From assembly GCF_003668995.1 (NCBI RefSeq), contig NZ_CP033068.1:372001-436000 (forward strand): a DNA stretch of 64,000 nt. Direction: 5' to 3'. The stretch comes from Flavobacterium sp. 140616W15. Lineage in GTDB: Bacteria; Bacteroidota; Bacteroidia; Flavobacteriales; Flavobacteriaceae. Made by a program: the position numbers and the translations under genes. Below the pieces are notes generated by a model. The model was given only the letters and a program-made list of their open reading frames with translations, searched no databases and was not told where the DNA came from. Positions 1-9,386 of the stretch are shown here, in pieces. Numbering within the stretch: position 1 is the first letter of the stretch; the number at the start of each line of letters is the position of its first letter.

Positions 1-237
1 AAAATGAGAAATAAAACCAATAGTAGGTACAGCGTGCTCTACATTACTTGGTAGAGTAGCCATGATATACGCTTTGTCATCGATAGTGACATCATGCATA
101 CCAATAGTTTTTAATTCTTCTGCTAGTTTATTAGCAAGGTCCCATTGTTTAGCAGTACTAGGAGTAGATTGTGAATTTGGATCAGACTCTGTATCAATTG
201 TTACATAACTAATAAATCGATCTATAATATGTTGCAT
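1..237 (-). CDS. pepT: Peptidase T (tripeptide aminopeptidase), N-terminal part
   Basis: This is the first 79 codons of a gene that runs off the left edge of the window. The translation starts MQHIIDRFISYVTIDTESDP and continues with a DNSQSTPST-like segment and a VPTIGFISH segment, as in PepT of the M20 zinc metallopeptidase family. PepT removes the N-terminal residue from tripeptides in the cytoplasm. The metal ligands lie beyond the window, so catalytic competence cannot be judged. The ATG at 237 lies about 17 bases after a good -7 element, which supports this start. The family call rests on the N-terminus only, but the match is characteristic. Confidence 0.85.
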   Translation of the reverse strand, partial: MQHIIDRFISYVTIDTESDPNSQSTPSTAKQWDLANKLAEELKTIGMHDVTIDDKAYIMATLPSNVEHAVPTIGFISHF

Positions 238-253
238 TTCTTTATTTTTTTAG

Positions 254-261
254 CAAATATA
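254..261 (-). promoter_or_regulatory. Bacteroidota -7 promoter element for pepT
   Basis: The minus strand reads TATATTTG here, a perfect TAnnTTTG element, 17 bases before the pepT ATG. No convincing -33 TTTG is visible at the usual spacing. The transcript would have a very short leader. Confidence 0.5.
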
Positions 262-362
262 GACAATTTTTTTAGCTGTCTTATTTTAGATTAAAAACAT
301 CCTGATGGAAATAAAAAACGATTTTCTTTTATGATGGAATCTTTTTTGGACTGATTTTATTT

Positions 363-1502
363 TTAAATGCTCTTTACACATCTAAAACCTAGATGGTTTG
401 CAGGAGAGCGTATTTCTCCTTTTCCTCTGGTGCCTACCATATATCGAGTGCAATATCGATCAGTACATAAAAAGGAACCACCGCGATGTACTTTTTTATA
501 AAGACCAGGTTCAGACGGATCATTACTCATTTCAGGTCCTTGCGGATTTTTAGTTACTTTTCCACTTTCAGCTAATGATTTGTAATAGTCTACGCCATAC
601 CAATCATTTACCCATTCCCAAACATTTCCGGCCATATCGTATAGTCCGTAGGCATTTGGTGCGAATTGTGCTGTTGGCGCAATTCCTATAAATCCATCTT
701 CTCCAGTATCACCATCCTTAACAGGAAAATGACCTTGATATATATTGGCCTGAAATTTCCCTTTTGGTTTTAAAGTGTTTCCCCATGCATATAATTCTCC
801 AGTTTTGCCACCTCTAGCTGCAAATTCCCATTCTGCTTCACTAGGAAGTCTTTTTCCTGCCCATTTAGCATATGCAAGCGCATCTTCGTAAGTAACTTGT
901 ACAACAGGATATTTTTCTTTGCCTTTTATTGTACTTTCAGGTCCTTCAGGATGTCTCCAATTAGTTCCACCAATATAAGCCCACCATTGTAAGAAGTTGT
1001 CTAAACTAACAGACGTAGAAGTAGGCGTAAACACTACAGAACCTGTAATTAAATCTTCTTCAGCAACCGTAGGAAATTCTTCTTTAGTTGGTTTTTGTTC
1101 AGCAACAGTAATATATCCCGTTGCATTTACAAACTGCTCAAATTGCTCATTGGTAACTTCAGTTTCGTCCATCCAATAGCCATCTACATACACGCGATGT
1201 ATTGGAGCAGCATCTTTGGTTACTCCTTTTATACTGCATAGGCTTTCGTCAGCAACATTACTTCCCATTGAGAATTCCCCTCCAGGAATCCAAACCATGC
1301 CTTTTGGGGCTTTATAAGGAGCTGTCTTTTTGTTTGTAATTGTTGGTTTAAATTTAGGTTGAGATGAAGTTGTTTGAATTTGATTGCATTCTAACGTCAG
1401 ATTTTCTTCAGCAGGTTTTGTGAATTTTGTATAGCCAAAGCTAATAAATAGAATACCAGAGGCTATTATTCCGAATGACCAAAACTTACTTACTTTTTTC
1501 AT
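363..1502 (-). CDS. Formylglycine-generating enzyme family protein (SUMF1/FGE-sulfatase domain), exported
   Basis: The 379-residue product has a hydrophobic N-terminus (about residues 8-24) suggesting export or a membrane anchor, then an FGE-sulfatase domain from about residue 68 to the end (GMVWIPGGEFSMGS, WAGKRLPSEAEWEFAARGG, MAGNVWEWVNDWY, HLGFRC). FGE oxidises a sulfatase cysteine to formylglycine; many relatives have other roles, for example the gliding protein GldK, which lacks the catalytic cysteines. Here GGSFLCTDRYCTRY keeps two cysteines at 346 and 351 in the spacing of the active-site pair of human FGE (SYMCHRSYC), so this looks like a catalytically competent FGE rather than a structural GldK. 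No sulfatase gene lies nearby. The gene stands alone, convergent with nothing and divergent from pyrD. Confidence 0.85.
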   Translation of the reverse strand: MKKVSKFWSFGIIASGILFISFGYTKFTKPAEENLTLECNQIQTTSSQPKFKPTITNKKTAPYKAPKGMVWIPGGEFSMGSNVADESLCSIKGVTKDAAPIHRVYVDGYWMDETEVTNEQFEQFVNATGYITVAEQKPTKEEFPTVAEEDLITGSVVFTPTSTSVSLDNFLQWWAYIGGTNWRHPEGPESTIKGKEKYPVVQVTYEDALAYAKWAGKRLPSEAEWEFAARGGKTGELYAWGNTLKPKGKFQANIYQGHFPVKDGDTGEDGFIGIAPTAQFAPNAYGLYDMAGNVWEWVNDWYGVDYYKSLAESGKVTKNPQGPEMSNDPSEPGLYKKVHRGGSFLCTDRYCTRYMVGTRGKGEIRSPANHLGFRCVKSI

Positions 1503-1625
1503 TAATTCTATAGATTTAGTATGGTTTTATTTTTAAGAAATAAAAGTACAATAAAAAACTTTATGCAACATAAAATAGTAAGCTGTTTTTTTACATAAAT
1601 TAGATGCGTTTTAGTATATTATAAT

Positions 1626-1633
1626 TAAATTTG
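1626..1633 (+). promoter_or_regulatory. -7 promoter element for pyrD
   Basis: TAAATTTG matches TAnnTTTG and lies 25 bases before the pyrD ATG. The -33 element is not clear. Confidence 0.45.
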
Positions 1634-1658
1634 CAGCCACAAAAACAACAACACACTT

Positions 1659-2678
1659 ATGTATAAATTGCTTATTCGTCCGATACTTTTTATGTTTGAT
1701 CCAGAGGAAGTTCATTATTTTACTTTTTCATTTGTTAGGTTTATTTCAAAAATACCAGGAGTTTCATCGATTATAAAAGCGATCTACAAAGAAAATGACC
1801 CTCGTTTAGAACGAGAAGTTTTTGGAATAAAATTTAGTAATCCAGTTGGACTGGCTGCAGGATTTGATAAAGATGCTAAATTATATAAAGAGCTTTCTGA
1901 TTTTGGTTTCGGATTTATAGAAATAGGTACTGTAACCCCAGTTGGGCAAGAAGGTAATCCTAAAAAGAGATTATTTCGTTTAAAAGAAGATCAAGCAATT
2001 ATTAATCGAATGGGATTTAATAATGGTGGTGTTATCGAAGCAGTAGAGCGATTAAAACAAAATAAAGGTGTTTTAATTGGAGGAAACATTGGTAAAAATA
2101 AAGTGACTCCAAATGAAAATGCAGTCGATGATTATATTATATGTTTTGATGCTTTATTTAATCATGTTGATTATTTTGTAGTGAATGTAAGTTCTCCAAA
2201 TACACCAAACTTGAGAGCTTTACAAGATAAAGAGCCTTTGACACAATTATTGCAAACATTACAAGATAGAAATGTAACGCATGCAAAACCAAAGCCAATT
2301 TTGTTAAAAATCGCACCAGATTTAACCGATGAGCAATTGTTAGATATTATTGATATTATTAAAACAACACAAATTGCAGGTGTAATTGCAACCAATACGA
2401 CAATTTCTAGAGAAGGATTACAGTCAGCAAATAAAGAAGAAATGGGTGGTTTATCAGGGAAACCGTTAACTCAAAGATCTACAGAAGTAATTCGTTTCCT
2501 CTCAGAAAAAAGCAATAAAGCATTTCCTATTATTGGAGTAGGTGGAATTCATACTGCTCAAGATGCTATCGAAAAATTAAATGCAGGAGCAAGTCTGGTT
2601 CAGTTATATACAGGTTTTATTTATGAAGGACCAGCTTTGATAAAAGCGATCAATAAAGCCGTTTTAAAAGGATTGTAA
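1659..2678 (+). CDS. pyrD: Dihydroorotate dehydrogenase (quinone), class 2
   Basis: PyrD oxidises dihydroorotate to orotate with a quinone acceptor, the fourth step of pyrimidine synthesis, at the inner face of the membrane. The 339 residues match the class 2 length (E. coli about 336), including the N-terminal helical extension (about residues 1-45) that binds the membrane. FMN-barrel motifs are visible: [13 protein letters not shown] (61-73), NRMGFNNGG (116-124), [14 protein letters not shown] with the class 2 catalytic serine near 179, [13 protein letters not shown] and IGVGGI. The 3' end overlaps the convergent DUF3307 gene by 15 bases. Confidence 0.97.
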   Translation: MYKLLIRPILFMFDPEEVHYFTFSFVRFISKIPGVSSIIKAIYKENDPRLEREVFGIKFSNPVGLAAGFDKDAKLYKELSDFGFGFIEIGTVTPVGQEGNPKKRLFRLKEDQAIINRMGFNNGGVIEAVERLKQNKGVLIGGNIGKNKVTPNENAVDDYIICFDALFNHVDYFVVNVSSPNTPNLRALQDKEPLTQLLQTLQDRNVTHAKPKPILLKIAPDLTDEQLLDIIDIIKTTQIAGVIATNTTISREGLQSANKEEMGGLSGKPLTQRSTEVIRFLSEKSNKAFPIIGVGGIHTAQDAIEKLNAGASLVQLYTGFIYEGPALIKAINKAVLKGL

Positions 2679-3377
2679 CATCATTACTTGCACAATTAGG
2701 CCAGTAAGTAATGCAATTCCGAAACTTAAAAGAGTTCCTATAAGAACGTATTCTGTTAGTTTGCGGTCTTTAGCTTCTTTTAAATCACCAAATCTAAAGA
2801 TAGATTTTGCAGCTAATAGAAAACCAATAGCTTCAAAATGTCCAGTGATTATAAAACAGAAAACAAATAGACGTTCTAATATGCCAATGTAATTTCCTGC
2901 ATTGGCAAGAGAATTGTCAGTTCTGTTATTGTTTTCGGGAGTCCAAATAGAGATTAGGTTTCTAATGCAAATGGAAGTTGGTTTAGTTAAAAACAGAATT
3001 CCAGTTAGAATAACCCAGAATTGGTTATTAAATCCGAGAAAATCTATTTTTTGCTGATTGTATAAAAGTGCAATTGCAATTAAAACTATAAAATGAGCTA
3101 TTTGGTCACCAATAAACCAAGCTCTTTTGGTGGATGCTTTCTGAAAATGAAGTTTCAAAAAGTCTATCCCCCCATGTGTAACTGCCAATAAAAGAGCGTA
3201 CCATCCAAAGGATAATTCACCAACCAAAATCCAAGTTATAATACTGTGCAAAGCTGCGTGTATGTATAAATAAAAGCTTTTTTGTTTCTTAATTTCTTTA
3301 TCAATAACCCATGAATTAGGTTGAAAAATAAAGTCTCCAAGCAGATGTGCCAAAAATAATTTTACAAATAGTATCAT
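2664..3377 (-). CDS. DUF3307 integral membrane protein
   Basis: The 237-residue protein begins with the DUF3307 signature ([12 protein letters not shown], then HAALHS and [20 protein letters not shown]) and has about six hydrophobic segments spread over the chain. The histidine/aspartate-rich helices are conserved in the family but no biochemical function is established. Its ATG overlaps the stop of the upstream SatD gene (ATGA, 3374-3377), so the two are translationally coupled. SatD and DUF3307 proteins are a recurrent pair, which suggests a membrane effector controlled by a cytoplasmic SatD sensor; that is inference. The gene ends convergent with pyrD with a 15-base overlap. Confidence 0.85.
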   Translation of the reverse strand: MILFVKLFLAHLLGDFIFQPNSWVIDKEIKKQKSFYLYIHAALHSIITWILVGELSFGWYALLLAVTHGGIDFLKLHFQKASTKRAWFIGDQIAHFIVLIAIALLYNQQKIDFLGFNNQFWVILTGILFLTKPTSICIRNLISIWTPENNNRTDNSLANAGNYIGILERLFVFCFIITGHFEAIGFLLAAKSIFRFGDLKEAKDRKLTEYVLIGTLLSFGIALLTGLIVQVMMLQSF

Positions 3378-3991
3378 AAAGTTAATTCTTTTATTTGCGA
3401 CCTAAAATAAGAGTCTAAATCCATTATTAAATCAAACTGTGCTCGTTTTTGTCTTCTACTTACAGCAGCTTGGTTAATGCCTAATTTTAAACCAATTTCT
3501 TCCTGTGATAATGCCGGATTTTGTATGGCGATTACTATAAATTCAGCAGCAGGGACTAGCCAGTTATCCATAAAAGTCAAACTTAAGCGTAACATCAAGT
3601 TGAGTTTTGTATCAAAATCAGTATTTCCAGATTTTAATGCCAAAGTTGTTTTTTGTTTTTTTAATCCTTCAAAAAGTTCCCCAGAATATATAAAAGCAGT
3701 TCCGTTACTTTCGGATATCTTCTTTTCTTTGTGTGTTTTATCTCCAAAACCAATGCTCATTCTGGCATCAAGCTTTAGAGTTCTCAAATATGCTTTTATT
3801 AATAAAGTTGATAATAAGGCATCTTCGGGATTCTTGATCTCTATCTGAAATTCATCACCACGATAAATTTCCCACTCACTTGGATTTTTGCCAAACTGAC
3901 TAAATAGTTTTTTTAAACCATTAATCCAATCTTTGGGTTTTAGCTGTTTAGAGCCAATAATATCTCCTGTGATTATGCTTGTCATATCCAA
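3374..3991 (-). CDS. SatD family protein with C-terminal helix-turn-helix
   Basis: The 205-residue protein has the SatD family N-terminus (MTSIITGDIIGSK) and a block WEIYRGDEFQIEI at about residues 40-52. The C-terminus (about 161-184, LSQEEIGLKLGINQAAVSRR) is a clear helix-turn-helix. SatD is named after a gene in the Streptococcus secretion and acid tolerance locus, but its activity is unknown. The pair of acidic motifs, one on a first strand (TGDIIGS) and one on a hairpin (RGDEF), resembles the metal-binding layout of GGDEF or class III nucleotide cyclase folds; this is my inference from motifs only. Coupled to the DUF3307 gene by an ATGA overlap. An alternative start is Met3. Confidence 0.8.
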   Translation of the reverse strand: MDMTSIITGDIIGSKQLKPKDWINGLKKLFSQFGKNPSEWEIYRGDEFQIEIKNPEDALLSTLLIKAYLRTLKLDARMSIGFGDKTHKEKKISESNGTAFIYSGELFEGLKKQKTTLALKSGNTDFDTKLNLMLRLSLTFMDNWLVPAAEFIVIAIQNPALSQEEIGLKLGINQAAVSRRQKRAQFDLIMDLDSYFRSQIKELTL

Positions 3992-4240
3992 ATATAATTA
4001 AAAATTAAATATCATTTTGTTTGAAACCTTCTTTATTCTATATGTTTGTTCTTTAGTTATATGAGGTTGAAATTAACATTGTTAGAGTGTAAATATTACA
4101 AATATAAGTAATATTATTTGTTATTACGTTTTTGTGTAATATTTTATTTTATTACATTTTTGTGTAATAAAATAAACAAAGCGGATATTTTTTATTTAAA
4201 TAAAAAAGACAGTAACTTAGCATTCAGAAACAGAGTAGCT

Positions 4241-5107
4241 TTGAGTAAAGAAATTAAGATTATCGAATGTCCACGAGATGCTATGCAAGGCATCAAAACA
4301 TTTATTCCTACTAAGAATAAGGTTTCTTATATCCAGTCTTTATTGCGAGTGGGCTTTGATACCATTGACTTTGGGAGTTTTGTTTCTCCAAAAGCAATAC
4401 CTCAAATGCAGGATACTGCTGCCGTTTTGGCGCAACTAGATTTGTCGCAGACAACTAGTAAGTTACTGGCGATCATTGCAAATACGCAAGGAGCAGAAAT
4501 GGCCTCAGAGCATAAAGAAATTCATTATTTAGGGTTTCCATTTTCGATTTCAGAGAACTTTCAAATGCGGAATACGCATAAAACAATAGCTGAATCGATA
4601 ATAACACTTCAGGAAATATTAGAAATAGCGGATAAAAAGAATAAAGAAGTTATAACGTATCTTTCGATGGGATTTGGAAATCCATATGGAGATCCTTGGA
4701 ACGTGGAGATAGTAGGAGAGTGGACAGAGAAGCTTTCTAAAATGGGAGTAAAAACACTCTCGCTTTCTGATACTGTAGGTAGTTCAACGCCGGATATTAT
4801 TACCTATTTGTTTTCCAGTCTAATTGCACAATATCCTCAAATTGAGTTTGGCGCCCATTTACATACCACACCAAGTACTTGGTTTGAAAAAATTGATGCT
4901 GCTTTTCATGCTGGTTGCCACCGTTTTGATGGGGCAATTCAAGGTTTTGGAGGGTGTCCAATGGCAACAGATAAGCTAACAGGTAATATGCCAACAGAAA
5001 AAATGGTATCCTATTTTACGGCACAAAAACAAAATACAAATATAAGAGCAATGAGTTTTGAAAGTGCCTATAATGAAGCTTCAAAACTATTTGGTGCCTA
5101 TCATTAA
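4241..5107 (+). CDS. Hydroxymethylglutaryl-CoA lyase
   Basis: HMG-CoA lyase splits HMG-CoA into acetyl-CoA and acetoacetate in leucine degradation. The chain shows the DRE-TIM barrel pattern: IIECPRDAMQG at the start (catalytic R and D), GFDTIDFGSFVSPKAIPQM, SLSDTVGSS, GAHLHTT and the catalytic loop FGGCPMA with the cysteine. The frame is open to an ATG at 4118, but that adds a 41-residue hydrophobic stretch not found in the family. The in-frame TTG at 4241 gives MSKEIKIIECPRDAM and 288 residues, the usual size, so I prefer it. It is the only gene of this pathway visible in the window. Confidence 0.88.
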   Translation: MSKEIKIIECPRDAMQGIKTFIPTKNKVSYIQSLLRVGFDTIDFGSFVSPKAIPQMQDTAAVLAQLDLSQTTSKLLAIIANTQGAEMASEHKEIHYLGFPFSISENFQMRNTHKTIAESIITLQEILEIADKKNKEVITYLSMGFGNPYGDPWNVEIVGEWTEKLSKMGVKTLSLSDTVGSSTPDIITYLFSSLIAQYPQIEFGAHLHTTPSTWFEKIDAAFHAGCHRFDGAIQGFGGCPMATDKLTGNMPTEKMVSYFTAQKQNTNIRAMSFESAYNEASKLFGAYH

Positions 5108-5192
5108 ACAATCATTAATTTTTTACAAGAAAGTAATAAGTAAGAATTAAAATCCGTTGTTTGCGTTATATTAAACTAAAACTAATTTTGCA

Positions 5193-5744
5193 ATGAAACC
5201 GTATCCTCATAATATGTTTCTTAAGCTAATAACCGTTGCGATATTGTTTTGTTCGTGCGCGAGTGATTTAGATTTTGATCAAACTAAAGATCTTACTTTA
5301 AAGCCTGCCGTTGTTGCCAATCTAACTTATTTTGATGTTAAAGCAAATGAATTTATTGATAACGGAACAGAGCAAGATGTTTTTTTTGACGCAAAGGATT
5401 TTGATATATTTAGAGACAATTTTTTTAGAGATAATTTAAAGAAAGCCGAGTTTAATTTTGATATTGAAAATACAATATCTCGAGCTTACATTGTTAGTTT
5501 TGTTTTTTTGGACGAAAACAATCAGGTTATGCATGATACAGAAATAAATGTTCCTGCATACGCAAACATACCCAATAATGTAAAACATACAGATGTCTTC
5601 GAAAATGAAACGCTCGATTTATTAAAAAAATCAGTCAAGCTAGAAATAAGAATCACCATGTTGGCTGGAGCACCATTAACAGCAAATAGTTCAGGGAATT
5701 TAAAGTTACGTTCAGGAGCAACCCTTTACTTCGAAATAAAATGA
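5193..5744 (+). CDS. Putative lipoprotein, unknown function
   Basis: I do not recognise a named domain. The N-terminus has a lipoprotein signal peptide ending in ILFCSCASD, with Cys20 or Cys22 as the acylated residue; a start at Met8 (5214) would give a more typical signal length. The mature part (about 160 residues) is acidic and predicted mainly beta, with a segment resembling a surface-exposed beta-sandwich. The stop overlaps the start of the DUF5723 gene (ATGA at 5741), so the two are co-translated and probably work together at the outer membrane. Confidence 0.7.
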   Translation: MKPYPHNMFLKLITVAILFCSCASDLDFDQTKDLTLKPAVVANLTYFDVKANEFIDNGTEQDVFFDAKDFDIFRDNFFRDNLKKAEFNFDIENTISRAYIVSFVFLDENNQVMHDTEINVPAYANIPNNVKHTDVFENETLDLLKKSVKLEIRITMLAGAPLTANSSGNLKLRSGATLYFEIK

Positions 5745-7141
5745 GAAAAATTTATCTGATTTTATTATTAGTGGTAAGTATTTCTGGATTAGCGCAGAAC
5801 AAGCAGGTTTTGTATAACTTTGCTACTATTCCGCAATCCTTACTTGTAAATCCAGGTACCGATATTTCTTATAAATATTATTTTGGAGTACCACTATTAT
5901 CAGGTATCTCTGCAAATGTTGGTTCGAGTAGTTTCTCAGCATATGATTTATTTGCGAATAACAGAGTCGATTTTAATACTAAATTGAGAAATGCAGTAAA
6001 TAAAGCATCTAAAAATGATATCGTTTCAGTCAACGAACAAATAGAATTGTTCTCAGGAGGGTTTAAGCTTGGAGGTCTTGAAGACAAAGGGTATATTTCG
6101 TTTGGAATTTACCAAGAAGCCGATTTTTTCATGTATGTACCCAAAGATTTAGCGCTATTGGCATTAGATGGGAATCAAAATTATATAGGAAAAAGATTTG
6201 ATTTAAGTCAGTTAAGTGTCAAGGCCGAAGTGCTTTCTGTTTTTCATGTAGGATATCATAAAAAAATAAATAATAAGCTCATTTTGGGAGGAAGGGCTAA
6301 GTTATATTCAAGTGGATTAAATGCAACTTCAACCAAAAACTCAGGATATATTTATACGGGAATGTCAAATACAACAATGTATAACCAGATAATATCTTCT
6401 AATTTAGAGTTAAAATCATCTGGAATTGCTGAATATCTCGAAGATGATTATGATGGAAGTATCGCCTCAGATATTGCACATAAAACTTTTTTAGGAGGAA
6501 ATTATGGAATTGGTTTCGATGCTGGAATAACTTATTATCCAAAAAAAAATATTCAGTTTACTGCAAGTATTATCGATGTTGGATTTATTCGCCATAGCAA
6601 AGAAGTAGAGAATTTCACTTATAAAGGGTATTACCAATATGAGGGAGTGAATCCTAATTTTACCAATCCCGATAAGCCAGAAAATGTATTCGATGAATTT
6701 GAAGCCGCAATCCCGCGAGATACACTTTATAATAAATACACCACTTGGCGTCCAGTCAAATTTAATTCGTCAATTCAGTATTCTTTTGGAAAATCTAGAT
6801 CAAATGAAGAATGTAATTGTAAGCCATATAATGAAATAGAATATCTTAACGGAGTTGGTGTTCAGTTGTTTGCAATGTCTACGCCTAGAAGTCCACTGGT
6901 AGCTTTGACAGCATTTTATAGACGGACACTTTTTCAAAATCTACAAGTTAAAGCAACTTATACAATTGATTCTTATTCTTCAAAAAATATCGGATTTGGA
7001 TTTTCAACCACCTTGGGTAAGTTTAATGTGTATGCCATGATCGATAATATTCTGGAATATAAAGATATCACAAAAGCGAATAGTGCCACATTTCAATTTG
7101 GTTTAAATTTTATTTTCAAAGAAAATTCTGAATACAATTAA
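5741..7141 (+). CDS. DUF5723 family outer-membrane protein
   Basis: The 466-residue protein has a Sec signal peptide (MRKIYLILLLVVSISGLAQ) and then the DUF5723 pattern: LLVNPGTDISYKYYFGVPLL, a GG-rich strand region and many alternating strands ending in FNFIF, like an outer-membrane barrel. DUF5723 proteins are common in Bacteroidota and look like PorP/OmpP1-type barrels, but no function is established. It is coupled by a 4-base overlap to the lipoprotein gene before it, suggesting a barrel-lipoprotein pair. A hairpin terminator follows 42 bases after the stop. Confidence 0.8.
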   Translation: MRKIYLILLLVVSISGLAQNKQVLYNFATIPQSLLVNPGTDISYKYYFGVPLLSGISANVGSSSFSAYDLFANNRVDFNTKLRNAVNKASKNDIVSVNEQIELFSGGFKLGGLEDKGYISFGIYQEADFFMYVPKDLALLALDGNQNYIGKRFDLSQLSVKAEVLSVFHVGYHKKINNKLILGGRAKLYSSGLNATSTKNSGYIYTGMSNTTMYNQIISSNLELKSSGIAEYLEDDYDGSIASDIAHKTFLGGNYGIGFDAGITYYPKKNIQFTASIIDVGFIRHSKEVENFTYKGYYQYEGVNPNFTNPDKPENVFDEFEAAIPRDTLYNKYTTWRPVKFNSSIQYSFGKSRSNEECNCKPYNEIEYLNGVGVQLFAMSTPRSPLVALTAFYRRTLFQNLQVKATYTIDSYSSKNIGFGFSTTLGKFNVYAMIDNILEYKDITKANSATFQFGLNFIFKENSEYN

Positions 7142-7182
7142 GTTGTTTTTTATTAGAAGCTAATCCAGCTATTCACTGTAAT

Positions 7183-7216
7183 CTTTATTGTTTTAAAGAA
7201 AAACAATAAAGGATTT
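7183..7216 (+). terminator. Terminator after the DUF5723 gene
   Basis: A perfect 10-bp stem (7183-7192 with 7202-7211) is followed by GATTTT. It closes the lipoprotein/DUF5723 operon. Confidence 0.6.
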
Positions 7217-7339
7217 TCGTTGCTATCTGGGCTAGGTGACTAGTGATTTTAAGGTCATTTTTAATGGAGATTTATTGTTAGAATTTATAAAAACAAAAAT
7301 TTATAAATAGTATAACGTGTATGTTTTCAATTTATTTAC

Positions 7340-7347
7340 TATATTTG
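7340..7347 (+). promoter_or_regulatory. -7 promoter element for guaB
   Basis: TATATTTG matches TAnnTTTG exactly and lies 26 bases before the guaB ATG at 7374. Because it lies downstream of the other possible start (7317), it supports 7374 as the real start. Confidence 0.6.
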
Positions 7348-7373
7348 CACGCAATTCAACTAGAAATTGCACC

Positions 7374-8846
7374 ATGAAAGCACACAACTCCAAGATTATC
7401 GGCGAAGGTTTAACTTACGACGATGTATTATTAGTACCTAACTACTCTAATGTGCTTCCTCGCGAAGTGAGTATCAAATCAAAATTTTCTCGAAATATTA
7501 CACTAAACGTTCCAATCGTATCTGCAGCTATGGATACTGTTACCGAAAGTGCAATGGCAATTGCTATGGCGCAAGAAGGTGGAATTGGTGTTTTACATAA
7601 AAACATGACTATCGAGCAACAAGCTGGAAAAGTACGTAAAGTAAAACGTGCAGAGTCAGGAATGATAATCGATCCAGTAACTTTACCATTAAGTTCTACA
7701 ATAGCTGATGCTAAAATGGCGATGAAAGAATTCGGAATTGGTGGAATCCCAATTGTTGACGAAAACAGAATCTTAAAAGGAATTGTTACCAATCGTGACT
7801 TACGTTTCGAAAAAAATGGAGCAAGACCAATTGTAGAGGTTATGACAAAAGAAAATTTGGTAACTGTAGCCGAAGGAACTTCATTAGAACAAGCCGAAGT
7901 AGTTTTACAAGGGCACAAAATAGAAAAATTACCAGTTGTTAATGCAAACTATGAATTAGTTGGATTAATCACTTTTAGAGATATCACAAAACTTACACAA
8001 AAACCAATTGCAAATAAAGATGTTTACGGGCGTTTGCGCGTTGCGGCTGCAATTGGAGTAACTGGCGATGCTGTTGATAGAGCTGCTGCATTAGTTGCTG
8101 CTGGTGTAGATGCTATTATTATTGATACAGCACACGGACATACAGAAGGTGTTGTAAATGTATTGAAAGAAGTAAAAAGCAAATTTCCAGGAATCGATGT
8201 TATCGTAGGTAATATAGCAACTCCAGAAGCTGCTAAGTATTTAGTAGACAATGGTGCCGATGGAGTAAAAGTTGGTATTGGACCAGGTTCAATCTGTACA
8301 ACTCGTATTGTTGCAGGAGTTGGTTTTCCTCAATTTTCAGCAGTGTTAGAAGTAGCTGCAGCAATAAAAGGAACTGGCGTACCAGTAATTGCTGATGGAG
8401 GAATACGTTATACAGGAGATATTCCTAAAGCAATTGCAGCTGGAGCAGATTGTGTAATGTTAGGATCATTATTAGCAGGAACAAAAGAATCTCCAGGTGA
8501 AACTATTATTTTTGAAGGAAGAAAATTCAAATCTTACCGCGGAATGGGTTCGGTAGAGGCGATGCAAGGTGGTTCAAAAGACCGTTATTTCCAAGATGTT
8601 GAGGATGATGTTAAAAAACTAGTTCCAGAAGGAATTGTAGGTCGTGTTCCTTACAAAGGGGAGTTAAACGAAAGTATGCTTCAATTCATTGGTGGACTTC
8701 GTGCAGGAATGGGATATTGTGGTTCAAAAGATATTCCTACTTTACAAGAGTCAGGACGTTTTGTTAGAATTACTTCTAGCGGAATTACAGAGAGTCACCC
8801 TCATAACGTAACTATTACAAAAGAAGCTCCAAATTATTCAAGATAA
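7374..8846 (+). CDS. guaB: IMP dehydrogenase
   Basis: GuaB oxidises IMP to XMP with NAD, the committed step of GMP synthesis. From the ATG at 7374 the protein has 490 residues, the normal bacterial length. It shows [10 protein letters not shown] near the start, two CBS domains at about residues 95-205, the active-site loop GPGSICTTR with catalytic Cys308, the phosphate-binding ADGGIRY and GSLLAGT segments, the flap and FVRIT near the C-terminus. An upstream in-frame ATG at 7317 is rejected because it precedes the promoter. It is monocistronic, with its own promoter and a hairpin terminator. Confidence 0.97.
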   Translation: MKAHNSKIIGEGLTYDDVLLVPNYSNVLPREVSIKSKFSRNITLNVPIVSAAMDTVTESAMAIAMAQEGGIGVLHKNMTIEQQAGKVRKVKRAESGMIIDPVTLPLSSTIADAKMAMKEFGIGGIPIVDENRILKGIVTNRDLRFEKNGARPIVEVMTKENLVTVAEGTSLEQAEVVLQGHKIEKLPVVNANYELVGLITFRDITKLTQKPIANKDVYGRLRVAAAIGVTGDAVDRAAALVAAGVDAIIIDTAHGHTEGVVNVLKEVKSKFPGIDVIVGNIATPEAAKYLVDNGADGVKVGIGPGSICTTRIVAGVGFPQFSAVLEVAAAIKGTGVPVIADGGIRYTGDIPKAIAAGADCVMLGSLLAGTKESPGETIIFEGRKFKSYRGMGSVEAMQGGSKDRYFQDVEDDVKKLVPEGIVGRVPYKGELNESMLQFIGGLRAGMGYCGSKDIPTLQESGRFVRITSSGITESHPHNVTITKEAPNYSR

Positions 8847-8868
8847 TTTAGAAGTTTTCATATAAAAC

Positions 8869-8903
8869 AAAAGGCGTAAGATTTTTATTCTTATGCCTTT
8901 TTT
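8869..8903. terminator. Bidirectional terminator between guaB and the small minus-strand gene
   Basis: A 13-bp stem with one G-T pair (8869-8881 with about 8889-8901), A-rich on the left and T-rich on the right, lies between convergent genes. Its right arm includes the stop codon of the minus-strand gene. Confidence 0.7.
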
Positions 8904-9298
8904 GCTATTTCTTCGAGTATAGTGTTGTATAAGATATTTGATTCTGATTCATTTAAAACTTTTTTGGGATAGGAATAAAACACTTTTTTAATTGTATTAT
9001 TGCTTGGTTTTGTAAGGATCCATTTTATTAATTCATTAATTCCAGAAGGAGTAATTATCCCAGAATCATTTTCAAATTTTGGACATTCTACGAAAACCCC
9101 ACCATTTAGTCTTAGTACTGCTATTCTTTTTTCTGAATTTTGTTCTAAACCATAATGAATACTAAAAGATTGATTTTCTGCTATTATTGTTATTTGATTT
9201 CCATCAAATGTAGTTTGATCATATTCATAAAATACCCACCAAAAATAAGTTTTAAAATCTACTATAATTTTACGTTTCCCTTTTTTATTTATAGCCAT
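8891..9298 (-). CDS. Hypothetical protein
   Basis: I do not recognise this gene. The frame is open to an ATG at 9322, but the start at 9298 (MAINKKGKRKIIVDF) is cleaner and gives 135 residues. The protein has no signal peptide or membrane segment; it is predicted mostly beta (KIIVDFKTYFWWVFYEYD, NQITIIAENQSFSIHY) with a C-terminal helix. The composition matches its neighbours. It stands alone between the guaB terminator and nudK, on the same strand as nudK with an 88-base gap. Confidence 0.6.
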   Translation of the reverse strand: MAINKKGKRKIIVDFKTYFWWVFYEYDQTTFDGNQITIIAENQSFSIHYGLEQNSEKRIAVLRLNGGVFVECPKFENDSGIITPSGINELIKWILTKPSNNTIKKVFYSYPKKVLNESESNILYNTILEEIAKKA

Positions 9299-9386
9299 AA
9301 TAAAAGTCTTTCTTAGAAACATAAGTCTTTGGTTTTAATGTAAGTGCAATGTCTCAAAATTAAGTTTTAGGAGTTTTTAGTGTGTT

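Noticed and set aside
4118..4240. Hydrophobic N-terminal extension of HMG-CoA lyase from the ATG at 4118
   Set aside because: The extra 41 residues have no counterpart in the family; the TTG at 4241 gives the usual length and N-terminus.
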